DNA of 64,000 nt from Rhizobacter sp. (GTDB lineage Bacteria > Pseudomonadota > Gammaproteobacteria > Burkholderiales > Burkholderiaceae_C), in the NCBI GenBank assembly GCA_019635355.1, contig JAHBZQ010000001.1, forward strand, positions 2,666,001 through 2,730,000. Reading direction: 5' to 3'. A program made the position numbers and the translations under genes. This document shows positions 1 through 8,556 of this stretch, one piece after another. Numbering within the stretch: the first letter of the stretch is position 1; every line of letters begins with the position of its first letter. The notes under the pieces are model-generated. The model made no database searches, was not told where the DNA came from, and was given only the letters and a program-made list of their open reading frames with translations.

Positions 1-130
1 GGTCGCCCAGCAAGACAAGGTGCTCGAAGGCATGCAGCGCATCCTGCTCGACCAGCAGCGTGAGCTGGCCGAGGTGAAGGGGACCTTGCGCGCGTTGGTC
101 ACGATGCAGCAGGCTTTGCCCAGGAAGTAG
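1..130 (+). CDS. C-terminal end of an unidentified protein (partial)
   Basis: An open frame enters from the window edge (codons start at base 2) and stops at TAG 128-130. The 42 visible residues include VLEGMQRILLDQQRELAEV and end in LPRK. Nearly every third codon position is G or C, as in the surrounding genes, so this is probably real coding sequence. The pattern of Leu, Glu and Gln suggests a coiled-coil tail. Its stop codon directly abuts the hisD stop codon on the other strand. No family can be assigned from this fragment. Confidence 0.55.
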   Translation, partial: VAQQDKVLEGMQRILLDQQRELAEVKGTLRALVTMQQALPRK

Positions 131-1456
131 TCAGCGCTTGAGACCGCTGTTGAGTCTCATCTCGGCGGCTTGCGCGTGGGCCTGCAGTCCTTCGCCGTAG
201 GCGAGCTCAGCGGCGATCACACCCAGTTTCTGCGCCCCGGCTTCGCTCACCTCGATGAGGCTGCTGCGCTTCTGGAAGTCGTACACACCCAGCGGCGACG
301 AGAAGCGGGCGGTGCCCGAGGTCGGCAGCACGTGGTTCGGCCCGGCGCAGTAGTCGCCAAGGCTTTCGCTGGTGAAGGCTCCCAGGAAGATCGCACCCGC
401 GTGCTTGAGCAGTGGCTCCCATTGGCCGGGCTCACGCGAGCTCACCTCCAGGTGCTCGGGCGCGATGCGGTTGCTGATGGCGCAGGCTTCTTCCATCGAG
501 CGGGTCTGGATCAGCGCACCCCGGCCTTCGAGCGAGGCACGGATCACGTCGCGCCGCGGCATGCCCGGCAACAGGCGTTCGATCTCGGCTTTCACCTTGG
601 CGATGTAGCCCGCATCGGGGCACAGCAGGATGCTCTGCGCCAGCTCGTCGTGCTCGGCCTGGCTGAAGAGGTCCATCGCCACCCAGTCGGGCGGCGTCGT
701 GCCGTCGGCCAACACCAGGATCTCGCTCGGGCCGGCGATCATGTCGATGCCGACCTTGCCGAAGACGCGGCGCTTGGCACTCGCGACGTAGGCGTTGCCA
801 GGGCCTGTGATCTTGTCGACGGCGGGCACGGTCGCCGTGCCGTAGGCCAAGGCACCGACAGCCTGCGCACCCCCGAGGGTGAAAGCACGGTCCACACCGG
901 CGATCGCCGCCGCGGCCAGCACCATCGCATTGCGCTCGCCCTTCGGTGTGGGCACGACCATCACGATCTCGCCCACACCGGCCACCTTGGCCGGCACGGC
1001 GTTCATCAGCACGCTCGACGGATACGCCGCCTTGCCACCCGGCACGTAGATGCCCACGCGGTCGAGCGGCGTCACCTTCTGGCCCAGCAGCGTGCCGTCG
1101 GCATCGCGGTAGCTCCACGAGCGGCCGCAGGCCTCGAGCTGGCGCTGGTGGTAATCGCGCACCCGCGCGGCGGCGGCTTCGAGTGCATCGCGCTGCTTCG
1201 GCGTGATCGCCGACACCGCCGCCTGCAATTCATCGCGCGTGATCTCCAGCGCAGCCACCGACGGCGCCGCGAGCCCATCGAAACGCTGCGTGTATTCCAG
1301 CACCGCCGCGTCGCCGCGCTTTTGCACGTCGTCGAGGATCGCCGCCACCCGCTCCTCGATCGCATGGTCGGTCTCGGCCGACCAGTGCAGCACGCGCTGG
1401 AATTCGGCTTCGAAGTCGGCGGCGGTCGTGGCGAGCTGGCGGACGTTGACGCTCAT
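131..1456 (-). CDS. hisD: Histidinol dehydrogenase
   Basis: Catalyses the last two steps of histidine synthesis, NAD-dependent oxidation of L-histidinol to histidine, in the cytoplasm. The 441-residue length is normal for the family. Visible family motifs include GGAQAVGALAYGT, the glycine-rich KITGPGNAYV, IDMIAGPSEILV, SQAEHDE (a zinc-ligand region) and GPNHVLPTSG. It starts at ATG 1456, ten bases after the hisG stop, so the two genes are co-transcribed. The usual next gene, hisC, does not follow; a gene on the opposite strand ends immediately beyond the stop. Confidence 0.97.
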   Translation of the reverse strand: MSVNVRQLATTAADFEAEFQRVLHWSAETDHAIEERVAAILDDVQKRGDAAVLEYTQRFDGLAAPSVAALEITRDELQAAVSAITPKQRDALEAAAARVRDYHQRQLEACGRSWSYRDADGTLLGQKVTPLDRVGIYVPGGKAAYPSSVLMNAVPAKVAGVGEIVMVVPTPKGERNAMVLAAAAIAGVDRAFTLGGAQAVGALAYGTATVPAVDKITGPGNAYVASAKRRVFGKVGIDMIAGPSEILVLADGTTPPDWVAMDLFSQAEHDELAQSILLCPDAGYIAKVKAEIERLLPGMPRRDVIRASLEGRGALIQTRSMEEACAISNRIAPEHLEVSSREPGQWEPLLKHAGAIFLGAFTSESLGDYCAGPNHVLPTSGTARFSSPLGVYDFQKRSSLIEVSEAGAQKLGVIAAELAYGEGLQAHAQAAEMRLNSGLKR

Positions 1457-1465
1457 GATGTGGTC

Positions 1466-2104
1466 TTACGCAGGAATGGCCGACGCAATCGCGTCGATGA
1501 TCTGGCGGATGGGCTCGCGCTTGGTCTTGAGCGCGGCCTGGTTCACCACCAGGCGAGCGGAGATCTTCATGATCTCTTCCACCTCGACGAGGTGGTTGGC
1601 CTTGAGCGTGCTGCCGGTCGACACGAGGTCGACGATGGCGTCGGCTAGGCCGGTGAGCGGCGCGAGCTCCATCGAGCCGTAGAGCTTGATCACGTCGACG
1701 TGCACACCCTTGTCGGCGAAGAAGTCGCGGGCGCAGCTGGTGTACTTGGTCGCCACGCGCAGGCGCGAGCCCTGCTTCACGGCGGCGGCGTAGTCGAAGT
1801 CGTCGCGCGTGGCCACGCTCATGCGGCACTTGGCGATCTTCAGGTCAAGCGGCTGGTAGAGGCCCTGGCCACCGTGCTCCAGCAGCACGTCCTTGCCGGC
1901 CACGCCAATGTCGGCACCGCCGTACTGCACGTAGGTGGGCACGTCGGTCGCCCGCACCAGCACCACGCGCACATCGGGCTTGGTCGTGCCGATGATGAGC
2001 TTGCGGGATTTCTCCGGGTCTTCGAGCACCTCGATGCCGGCCGCTTTCAGCAGCGGCAGGGTTTCTTCAAAGATCCGTCCCTTGGAGAGCGCCAGAGTAA
2101 TCAT
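1466..2104 (-). CDS. hisG: ATP phosphoribosyltransferase, short form
   Basis: First enzyme of histidine synthesis, joining ATP and PRPP. At 212 residues it is the short HisG form, which lacks the C-terminal regulatory domain and in known cases works with the HisZ subunit; no hisZ is in the window. The N-terminus MITLALSKGRIFEE, the segment GGADIGVAGKDVL and the PRPP-binding stretch VSTGSTLKANHL are typical. The ATG overlaps the murA stop by four bases, so translation of the two is probably coupled. Confidence 0.97.
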   Translation of the reverse strand: MITLALSKGRIFEETLPLLKAAGIEVLEDPEKSRKLIIGTTKPDVRVVLVRATDVPTYVQYGGADIGVAGKDVLLEHGGQGLYQPLDLKIAKCRMSVATRDDFDYAAAVKQGSRLRVATKYTSCARDFFADKGVHVDVIKLYGSMELAPLTGLADAIVDLVSTGSTLKANHLVEVEEIMKISARLVVNQAALKTKREPIRQIIDAIASAIPA

Positions 2105-3360
2105 TTGATTCTTTGGATGTCCGCGCCGATGCCGCGCAGCTTGGTTTCCATCTGGTCGTAACCACGGTCCAGGTGGTAGATGCGGTCGACCGTCGTTTCG
2201 CCCTCGGCCACGAGGCCAGCGATCACGAGGCTCGCGGAGGCACGCAGGTCGGTCGCCATGACGATGGCGCCCGAGAGTTGCGGCACTCCGTGCACGATGG
2301 CCGTGTGGCCATCGACTTCGATCTTCGCGCCCAGGCGCACGAGTTCGTTCACGTGCATGTAGCGGTTCTCGAAGATGGTCTCGGTGATCTTGGCCGTGCC
2401 CTCGGCGATGCAGTCGAGCGCCATGAACTGCGCCTGCATGTCGGTCGGGAAGGCCGGGTACTCGCTGGTGCGAAAACCCACGGCGCGCAGGCGCTTGTCG
2501 TTCTTCACACGAATCCAGTCGGCGCCCGACTCGATGGTGGCGCCGGCCTCGCGCAGCTTGTCGATCACGGCGTCGAGGTGGTCGGCGCGGGCACGGCGCA
2601 GCGTGACATCACCCCCGGCAGCCGCCACGGCGCAGAGAAAGGTGCCGGCCTCGATGCGGTCGGGCACGATGCGGTGGGCCACACCGCCCAGGCGCTCCAC
2701 GCCCTGGATGCGGATCTTGCTGGTGCCGTGGCCTTCGATCTTGGCGCCCATCTTGATGAGCATCTCGGCGAGATCCGGAATCTCGGGCTCCTGCGCCGCG
2801 TTCTCCAGCACCGTCTCGCCCTCGGCGAGCACGGCGGCCATCATCAGGTTTTCGGTGCCGGTGACGGTGACCATGTCGGTCGTGATGCGCGCACCCTTCA
2901 GACGCTTCGTCTTCGCATGGATGTAGCCGTGCTCGACGGTGATCTCGGCGCCCATCGCCTGCATGCCCTTGATGTGCTGGTCGACCGGGCGCGAGCCGAT
3001 GGCGCAGCCGCCCGGCAGCGACACCTTCGCTTCGCCGAAGCGCGCGAGCAGCGGGCCCAGCACGAGGATCGACGCGCGCATCGTCTTGACCAGGTCGTAG
3101 GTCGCTTCGCGCGAGGTGACGTTCGAGGCGTTGATCGCCACGGTGTCGGGCTGCGACTCGCTGCGCTCGGCCTGCACGCCCATCATGCGCAAGAGCTTGA
3201 GCGTGGTGTTCACGTCCTGCAGGCGCGGCACGTTGGTCAGCGTCACCGGCTCGGCGGTGAGGAGCGTTGCGCAGAGCTCGGGCAGCGCGGCGTTTTTCGC
3301 GCCCGAGATCACCACCTCGCCCTGGAGGGGCCGGCCGCCTTTGATGAGGAGTTTGTCCAT
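2101..3360 (-). CDS. murA: UDP-N-acetylglucosamine 1-carboxyvinyltransferase
   Basis: Transfers enolpyruvate from PEP to UDP-GlcNAc, the first committed step of peptidoglycan synthesis; target of fosfomycin. The 419-residue length fits. Lys22 and Asn23 (GAKNAALP) are the conserved substrate-binding pair and Cys119 in PGGCAIGSRPVD is the catalytic cysteine that fosfomycin alkylates, so the enzyme should be fosfomycin-sensitive at its target. It lies between bolA and hisG in the standard betaproteobacterial order. Confidence 0.98.
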   Translation of the reverse strand: MDKLLIKGGRPLQGEVVISGAKNAALPELCATLLTAEPVTLTNVPRLQDVNTTLKLLRMMGVQAERSESQPDTVAINASNVTSREATYDLVKTMRASILVLGPLLARFGEAKVSLPGGCAIGSRPVDQHIKGMQAMGAEITVEHGYIHAKTKRLKGARITTDMVTVTGTENLMMAAVLAEGETVLENAAQEPEIPDLAEMLIKMGAKIEGHGTSKIRIQGVERLGGVAHRIVPDRIEAGTFLCAVAAAGGDVTLRRARADHLDAVIDKLREAGATIESGADWIRVKNDKRLRAVGFRTSEYPAFPTDMQAQFMALDCIAEGTAKITETIFENRYMHVNELVRLGAKIEVDGHTAIVHGVPQLSGAIVMATDLRASASLVIAGLVAEGETTVDRIYHLDRGYDQMETKLRGIGADIQRIK

Positions 3361-3444
3361 GTGGGGCTTTCAGCCGCCATGCCCACCCGGCTCACGAACC
3401 CGCTGGCGCAGGCCCGCCAGCCGCAGTGAACACTGCGGCAGGTT

Positions 3445-3714
3445 TCAATGGTGGTGGGTGGAAGCCGACGAGGCGTTGGAAGCCCACTCGGCCGGGGTCA
3501 GCGTCTTCATGGACAGCGCGTGGATTTGCTCGCGCATTCTATCGCCCAGGGCCTGGTAGACCCGCTGGTGGCGCATCACGCGGCTCTTGCCCTCGAATTC
3601 GGCCGACACGATGGTGGCGAAGAAATGGCGCCCGTCGCCCTCCACCTGCAGATGGTCGCAGGCGAGGCCTTGCGCGATGTAGCGCTCGACGTCGGCGGGG
3701 GTAGGGTCGGCCAT
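3445..3714 (-). CDS. BolA/IbaG family protein
   Basis: An 89-residue BolA-like protein. The class II KH-like fold is indicated by the N-terminal helix (TPADVERYIAQGL), the DGRHFFATIVSAEF strand-loop region and the RHQRVYQALGDRM helix, followed by a short His-rich tail. Members next to murA are usually called IbaG or YrbA and act with monothiol glutaredoxins in iron-sulfur and acid-stress functions. The gene is 84 bases upstream of murA on the same strand and probably belongs to the same transcript. Confidence 0.9.
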   Translation of the reverse strand: MADPTPADVERYIAQGLACDHLQVEGDGRHFFATIVSAEFEGKSRVMRHQRVYQALGDRMREQIHALSMKTLTPAEWASNASSASTHHH

Positions 3715-3735
3715 AGGGGCTGGATTATCGCCGGG

Positions 3736-4499
3736 TCAGGAGCGGATCTTGTAGCCGATGCGCAGAAGGTGCAGGCAGAAGGCGCAAACCACCACCAGCG
3801 TCGTCCCCACAATGCCCAGGCTCAGCCAGGGCGACACGTCGCTCGTGCCGAAGAACCCGTGCCGGAAACCGTCGACCATGTAGAAAAACGGGTTCAGGTG
3901 GCTCACCCCTTGCCAGAAGGCGGGCAGCGACTTGATCGAATAGAACACGCCCGAGAGCATGGTCATGGGCATGACGATGAAGTTCTGGAAGGCGGCGATC
4001 TGGTCGAACTTCTCGGCCCACAGGCCTGCCACGAGCCCGAGCGCGCCCATCATCGCGGCGCCACAGAGCGTGAAGACGACGATCCACAGCGGGTTGGCGA
4101 TCGGCGGCGGGGCGAACCACACGGTCACCAGCAGCACGCCCAGCCCTACCACCACGCCGCGGATGATGGACGCGCCCACGTAGGCCACGAACCACGCCCA
4201 ATGGCTAAGCGGCGTGACCAGCAGGAACACGAGGTTGCCGGTGATCTTGCTCTGGATGAGCGAGGAGCTGCTGTTGGCGAACGCGTTCTGCAGCACGCTC
4301 ATCATGACGAGGCCGGGGATCAGGAAGCTCGTGTAGCCCACCTCGCCGAACACCTGCACGCGCCCTTCGAGCACGTGGCCGAAGATGAGCAGGTACAGAA
4401 CGGCGGTGAGCACGGGTGCCGCCACCGTCTGGAAGCTCACCTTGTAGAAGCGCAGCATCTCTTTGTAGAGCAGCGTGCGGGCGCCTTCGAGCACGATGT

Positions 4500-4503
<4 letters not shown>
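3736..4503 (-). CDS. ABC-2 type transporter permease (YadH-like)
   Basis: A 255-residue integral membrane protein with about six hydrophobic helices and the ABC-2 pattern (LIPGLVMMSVLQNAFANSSS, LSGVFYSIKSLP, HLNPFFYMVDGFR). It is the membrane half of an exporter whose ATPase lies directly upstream. I chose the ATG at 4503 (MNIVLEGARTLLYKEMLRF) because it overlaps the ATPase stop in an ATGA arrangement and gives the normal family N-terminus. The substrate is unknown; this pair commonly precedes bolA-murA in Burkholderiales. Confidence 0.93.
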
Positions 4504-5447
<944 letters not shown>

Positions 5448-5555
5448 GAGGGCGCGGATTGTAGGCAGCCCGCTCTTTTCTCGCTGGCGGCGGCCCACTC
5501 GCGCCCCGCGCGGTGCTAGATTCCCCGGCACACCGCAAAGAGGCTTTCCCGAGAC

Positions 5556-6218
5556 ATGGCCCCACCCCCGAAGAAACCGCGGCGCACCGCCGAGCGCATC
5601 CTCGAAGTGACGCTGGAGCTGTTCAACCGCTTCGGCGAGCCCAACGTCTCCACCACGCTCATCTCGGCCGAGCTGAACATCAGCCCCGGTAACCTCTACT
5701 ACCACTACCCCGCCAAAGACGAGCTGATCAACGCGCTCTTCGGCCGCTACGAAGAAGCGCTCACGCAGCTGCTGCACGCCGCCGACGACGTGCGCAACGT
5801 GGAAGACGCCTGGCTCTTCTTCCACATGCTCTTCGAGTTGATCTGGCGCTACCGCTTTCTCTACCGCGACCTCAACGATCTCCTGAGCAAGAACCGCAAG
5901 CTGGAAACGCATTTCCAGGCGGTGCTCAAGAACAAGACCCACGCCGTGAAGGCCGTGCTCGACGGCCTCTCGCGCGGCAACGCCATCAAGCTCGACAGCC
6001 GCGCCGCCGACCCCACCGCCACCGCGATGGTGGTCGTGCTCACCTACTGGCTCTCTTACGAGTACGTGCGTGACCCGCGCCACGCGCTCGAACCCGACAG
6101 CGCCGGCCCCGCGCTCCTGCGCGGCGCCTTCCACGTGCTCAGCCTCTTGATGCCTTACCTCGAACCCGGCCAGCGCGAGCACCTGCTCGGCCTGGTGGGC
6201 CCTTATCAAAAGCCCTGA
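5556..6218 (+). CDS. TetR/AcrR family transcriptional regulator
   Basis: A 220-residue DNA-binding repressor. The N-terminal helix-turn-helix spans about residues 10-60 (TAERILEVTLELFNRFGEP through LNISPGNLYYHYPAKDEL). The C-terminal ligand domain is all-helical and lacks motifs that name a ligand. It is divergent from the ABC-2 exporter genes with about 108 bases between, so it may control that exporter, which is inference. The next gene on the same strand starts 13 bases after its stop. Confidence 0.92.
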   Translation: MAPPPKKPRRTAERILEVTLELFNRFGEPNVSTTLISAELNISPGNLYYHYPAKDELINALFGRYEEALTQLLHAADDVRNVEDAWLFFHMLFELIWRYRFLYRDLNDLLSKNRKLETHFQAVLKNKTHAVKAVLDGLSRGNAIKLDSRAADPTATAMVVVLTYWLSYEYVRDPRHALEPDSAGPALLRGAFHVLSLLMPYLEPGQREHLLGLVGPYQKP

Positions 6219-6231
6219 CAGGAGACGCCTC

Positions 6232-7005
6232 ATGGCCAAGTGGACCGCCTTCCCCTACGACGCTGCCGAGTACACCTACGACGCCGCCACGCTGAAGAAG
6301 AAGTGGGCCCGCCTGCACGCGGGCGACGCCGAGCCGCTGCCGAAGGACGACAAGGTGCTCGCCGCCTGGGCGCTCTACCACGCGGGCGAGTTCCAGAAGG
6401 CCGTCGAGGCCGGGCTCAAGGCGGGCGGCGCCGGCATCACCGTCGCCAACAAGGCGCAGTGCATCTACGCCAACTACCTGGAGAAGAGCGAAAAGAACAA
6501 GCTCGCGCTCTTCCTCGAAGCGGCCGAGCGCGCCGAAGCGCAGATGGCCGAAGACCCGAAGAACGCCAACGCCTTCTACCTCGCCGCCTACGCCATCGGC
6601 CGCTACAGCCAGGGCATCAGCGTCGCCAAGGCGCTCACGCAAGGCCTGGGCGCCAAGGTCAAGAACGCGCTCGAAACCGCGATCAAGCTGCAACCCAAGC
6701 ATGCCGACGCCCACATCGCGCTTGGCACCTTCCACGCCGAGGTGATCGACAAGGTGGGCTCGCTGCTCGCGCGCACCCAGGGCGCGAGCAAGGACGCCGG
6801 CCTCAGCGCCTTCAAGACCGCGCTCAAGCTCAACCCGGCCTCGGCCATCGCCCGCGTGGAATACGCCAACGGCCTCGTGATGCTCGACGGCGACAAGAAG
6901 ATGAAGGAAGCCGAGAAGCTCTACGCCGAGGCCGCCGAATGCGAGCCGCTCGATGCGATGGAACGTCTCGACGTCGAGATGGCCAAGGCAGAACTCGAAG
7001 ACTAG
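6232..7005 (+). CDS. TPR-repeat protein of unknown function
   Basis: A 257-residue soluble protein starting at ATG 6232 behind a good AGGAGA site. It carries TPR-like helical pairs: KVLAAWALYHAGEFQKAVEAG (about 45-65), NALETAIKLQPKHADAHIALG and SAFKTALKLNPASAIARVEYANG. Lysine-rich and lacking a signal peptide, it is probably a cytoplasmic scaffold. It follows the TetR gene closely and is ended by a hairpin terminator, suggesting a TetR-TPR two-gene transcript. No specific role can be named. Confidence 0.85.
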   Translation: MAKWTAFPYDAAEYTYDAATLKKKWARLHAGDAEPLPKDDKVLAAWALYHAGEFQKAVEAGLKAGGAGITVANKAQCIYANYLEKSEKNKLALFLEAAERAEAQMAEDPKNANAFYLAAYAIGRYSQGISVAKALTQGLGAKVKNALETAIKLQPKHADAHIALGTFHAEVIDKVGSLLARTQGASKDAGLSAFKTALKLNPASAIARVEYANGLVMLDGDKKMKEAEKLYAEAAECEPLDAMERLDVEMAKAELED

Positions 7006-7017
7006 TCATGTCGGCCG

Positions 7018-7095
7018 CTCGTCCGGCGAGTACGCCGGGCGATCCCCCGAGGGAATAAGCGGGCCGGCTTGGAAGCGGCCCGGCGCTCGGCCCGC
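7018..7095. repeat. 78-base intergenic repeat, copy 1
   Basis: This stretch just after the TPR gene stop is repeated, with about ten differences and a two-base gap, at 54062-54137 after an ABC binding-protein gene. Both begin CTCGTCCGGCG and end in GGCCCGGCGCTCGGCCCGC. The 3' half can fold through GCGGGCC (7060-7066) pairing with GGCCCGC (7089-7095). It lies in no recognised gene. Confidence 0.8.
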
Positions 7096-7112
7096 TCCCG
7101 CGTCCCATGACC

Positions 7113-7145
7113 TGCCCGCCCCCTGAGGCCGGCGGGTTTTCTTTT
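7113..7145 (+). terminator. Rho-independent terminator after the TPR gene
   Basis: CCCGCC (7115-7120) pairs with GGCGGG (7131-7136) across a ten-base loop and is followed by TTTTCTTTT. It separates the TPR transcript from the iron-uptake unit downstream. Confidence 0.75.
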
Positions 7146-7151
7146 GCTCAC

Positions 7152-7180
7152 TTGCAAATAAGAACCATTCGCATTTAAAG
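7152..7180 (+). promoter_or_regulatory. Candidate Fur box over a promoter
   Basis: Bases 7156-7176 read AAATAAGAACCATTCGCATTT, an imperfect palindrome that on the other strand reads AAATGCGAATGGTTCTTATTT, close to betaproteobacterial Fur sites. It covers the spacer of a possible promoter with TTGCAA (7152-7157) as -35 and TTAAAG (7175-7180) as a weak -10, 17 bases apart. The downstream genes are a DUF2325 protein, a siderophore receptor and a PepSY protein, which fits iron control. Fur is the inferred regulator. Confidence 0.65.
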
Positions 7181-7249
7181 TTCGAGCCTCGCATCCGCCA
7201 GCCCCGCGCCAGCCGTGCTCTTCACGACACCGACTGACCGGAGCCCCCG

Positions 7250-8515
7250 ATGTGCCAGACCCCCGACCCGGGCCTCGACGCCCTGGTGCTGCAGGCCGCT
7301 GCCGCCACCGGCGCCACCGTGCTGTCCTTGCCCGCGGGCGCCGCCAAGACCGGCTCGCGCCGTCGCCGCCTGTGGGAGCTCGACGCCCACGCGCACTGCC
7401 CCGTCATCGGCGTGTGCCTGCCGCTGCCGGCGCTGCGCCGCATCGTCGGCAAGGTGCTCTCAGGCGTTGCCCTCGCCGACGACTACGAGCTGCATTGCGG
7501 CGTGATCGCCGAATGCCGCCGCCGCACGCCGATGGCCGAAGCGGTGCAACGCGAGCTCGACCGCCGCTGCCTGCTCGCGCTGCGCCAGGCCGCGCTTGCC
7601 AAGACCACCGAAGGCCTCGCCGCCTGGTGGCAGGCCGCCTCGGCCGGGCAAGACCTGGCCGGCGCCTTCTGGGCCACGCTCACCCACCCGCGCTGCACGC
7701 CCGAACTCGAACACCGCGTGCTCGGCGACGTGCACATGCTCCAGCACCAGGTCGGCGTGGCGCGCCGGGTCGACCTGAAGCATTTCGAAGAAGTGATGCA
7801 CGAGAACGGCGTGCTCGGCCGGGAACTCGCCGCCGCGCAGCAACGCAACACGCGCCAGGCCGACGAGCACCGCCAGCGCCATGACGCGCAGCAGTCGCAG
7901 ATCGTGCAGCTGCGCGCGCAGCTCATCGGCCGCGACACGCTGATCGCCTCGCTGCGCCACGACCTGCAGACGCTCGAAGACGCCGTGCCCGGCCTCAAGA
8001 CTCGGCAGGCGCTGGTGCAGGACAACGAGCGCCTGCTGCGCCGCCTGCACGACACCGAGCGCTCGCTGATGCAGGCCCAGCACGAGCTCGAGCGCGCCCG
8101 TGCCCGCGCCGATGAACTCACGCTCGCGCTGCAACGCCTGCCGCAGGCCGAAACGCCGGCCACACCCGCCGCGTGGCCCGACCCGACCGCGCTCGCCGAC
8201 CGCGCCGTGCTGTGCGTCGGCGGCCGCCCCGCGAGCGTGCCCGTCTATCGCCACCTGGTCGAGCGCACCGGCGGCCGCTTCCTGCACCACGACGGCGGCG
8301 AAGAAGACAACCCCGCCCAGCTCGACGCCACGCTCGCCGCCGCCGACCTCGTGATCTGCCAGACCGGCTGCATCAGCCACGACGCGTACTGGCGCGTGAA
8401 GGACCACTGCAAGCGCACCGGCAAACGCTGCGTCTTCGTCGAGACGCCGAGCACGGCCGGCCTCAAGCGTGCGCTGCGCTCGCTGGTGCCGGTGGTCGAG
8501 TCGCCACCCGCCTGA
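7250..8515 (+). CDS. DUF2325 domain protein, Fur-box-linked
   Basis: A 421-residue cytoplasmic protein. Residues about 1-180 form an N-terminal domain I do not recognise, residues about 185-300 are a long coiled coil (many Gln, Arg, Leu and Glu), and the last 110 residues are a DUF2325 domain (RAVLCVGGRPASVPVYRHLVE, ADLVICQTGCISHDAYWRVKDHCK). DUF2325 proteins recur beside TonB receptors and iron genes in proteobacteria, but no biochemical role is established. It is the first gene after the Fur-like box and is followed 41 bases later by the siderophore receptor. Confidence 0.88.
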   Translation: MCQTPDPGLDALVLQAAAATGATVLSLPAGAAKTGSRRRRLWELDAHAHCPVIGVCLPLPALRRIVGKVLSGVALADDYELHCGVIAECRRRTPMAEAVQRELDRRCLLALRQAALAKTTEGLAAWWQAASAGQDLAGAFWATLTHPRCTPELEHRVLGDVHMLQHQVGVARRVDLKHFEEVMHENGVLGRELAAAQQRNTRQADEHRQRHDAQQSQIVQLRAQLIGRDTLIASLRHDLQTLEDAVPGLKTRQALVQDNERLLRRLHDTERSLMQAQHELERARARADELTLALQRLPQAETPATPAAWPDPTALADRAVLCVGGRPASVPVYRHLVERTGGRFLHHDGGEEDNPAQLDATLAAADLVICQTGCISHDAYWRVKDHCKRTGKRCVFVETPSTAGLKRALRSLVPVVESPPA

Positions 8516-8556
8516 TGGCCTGACCCATTTTTTGTCCACTGAAGAAAAGCCTCTCC

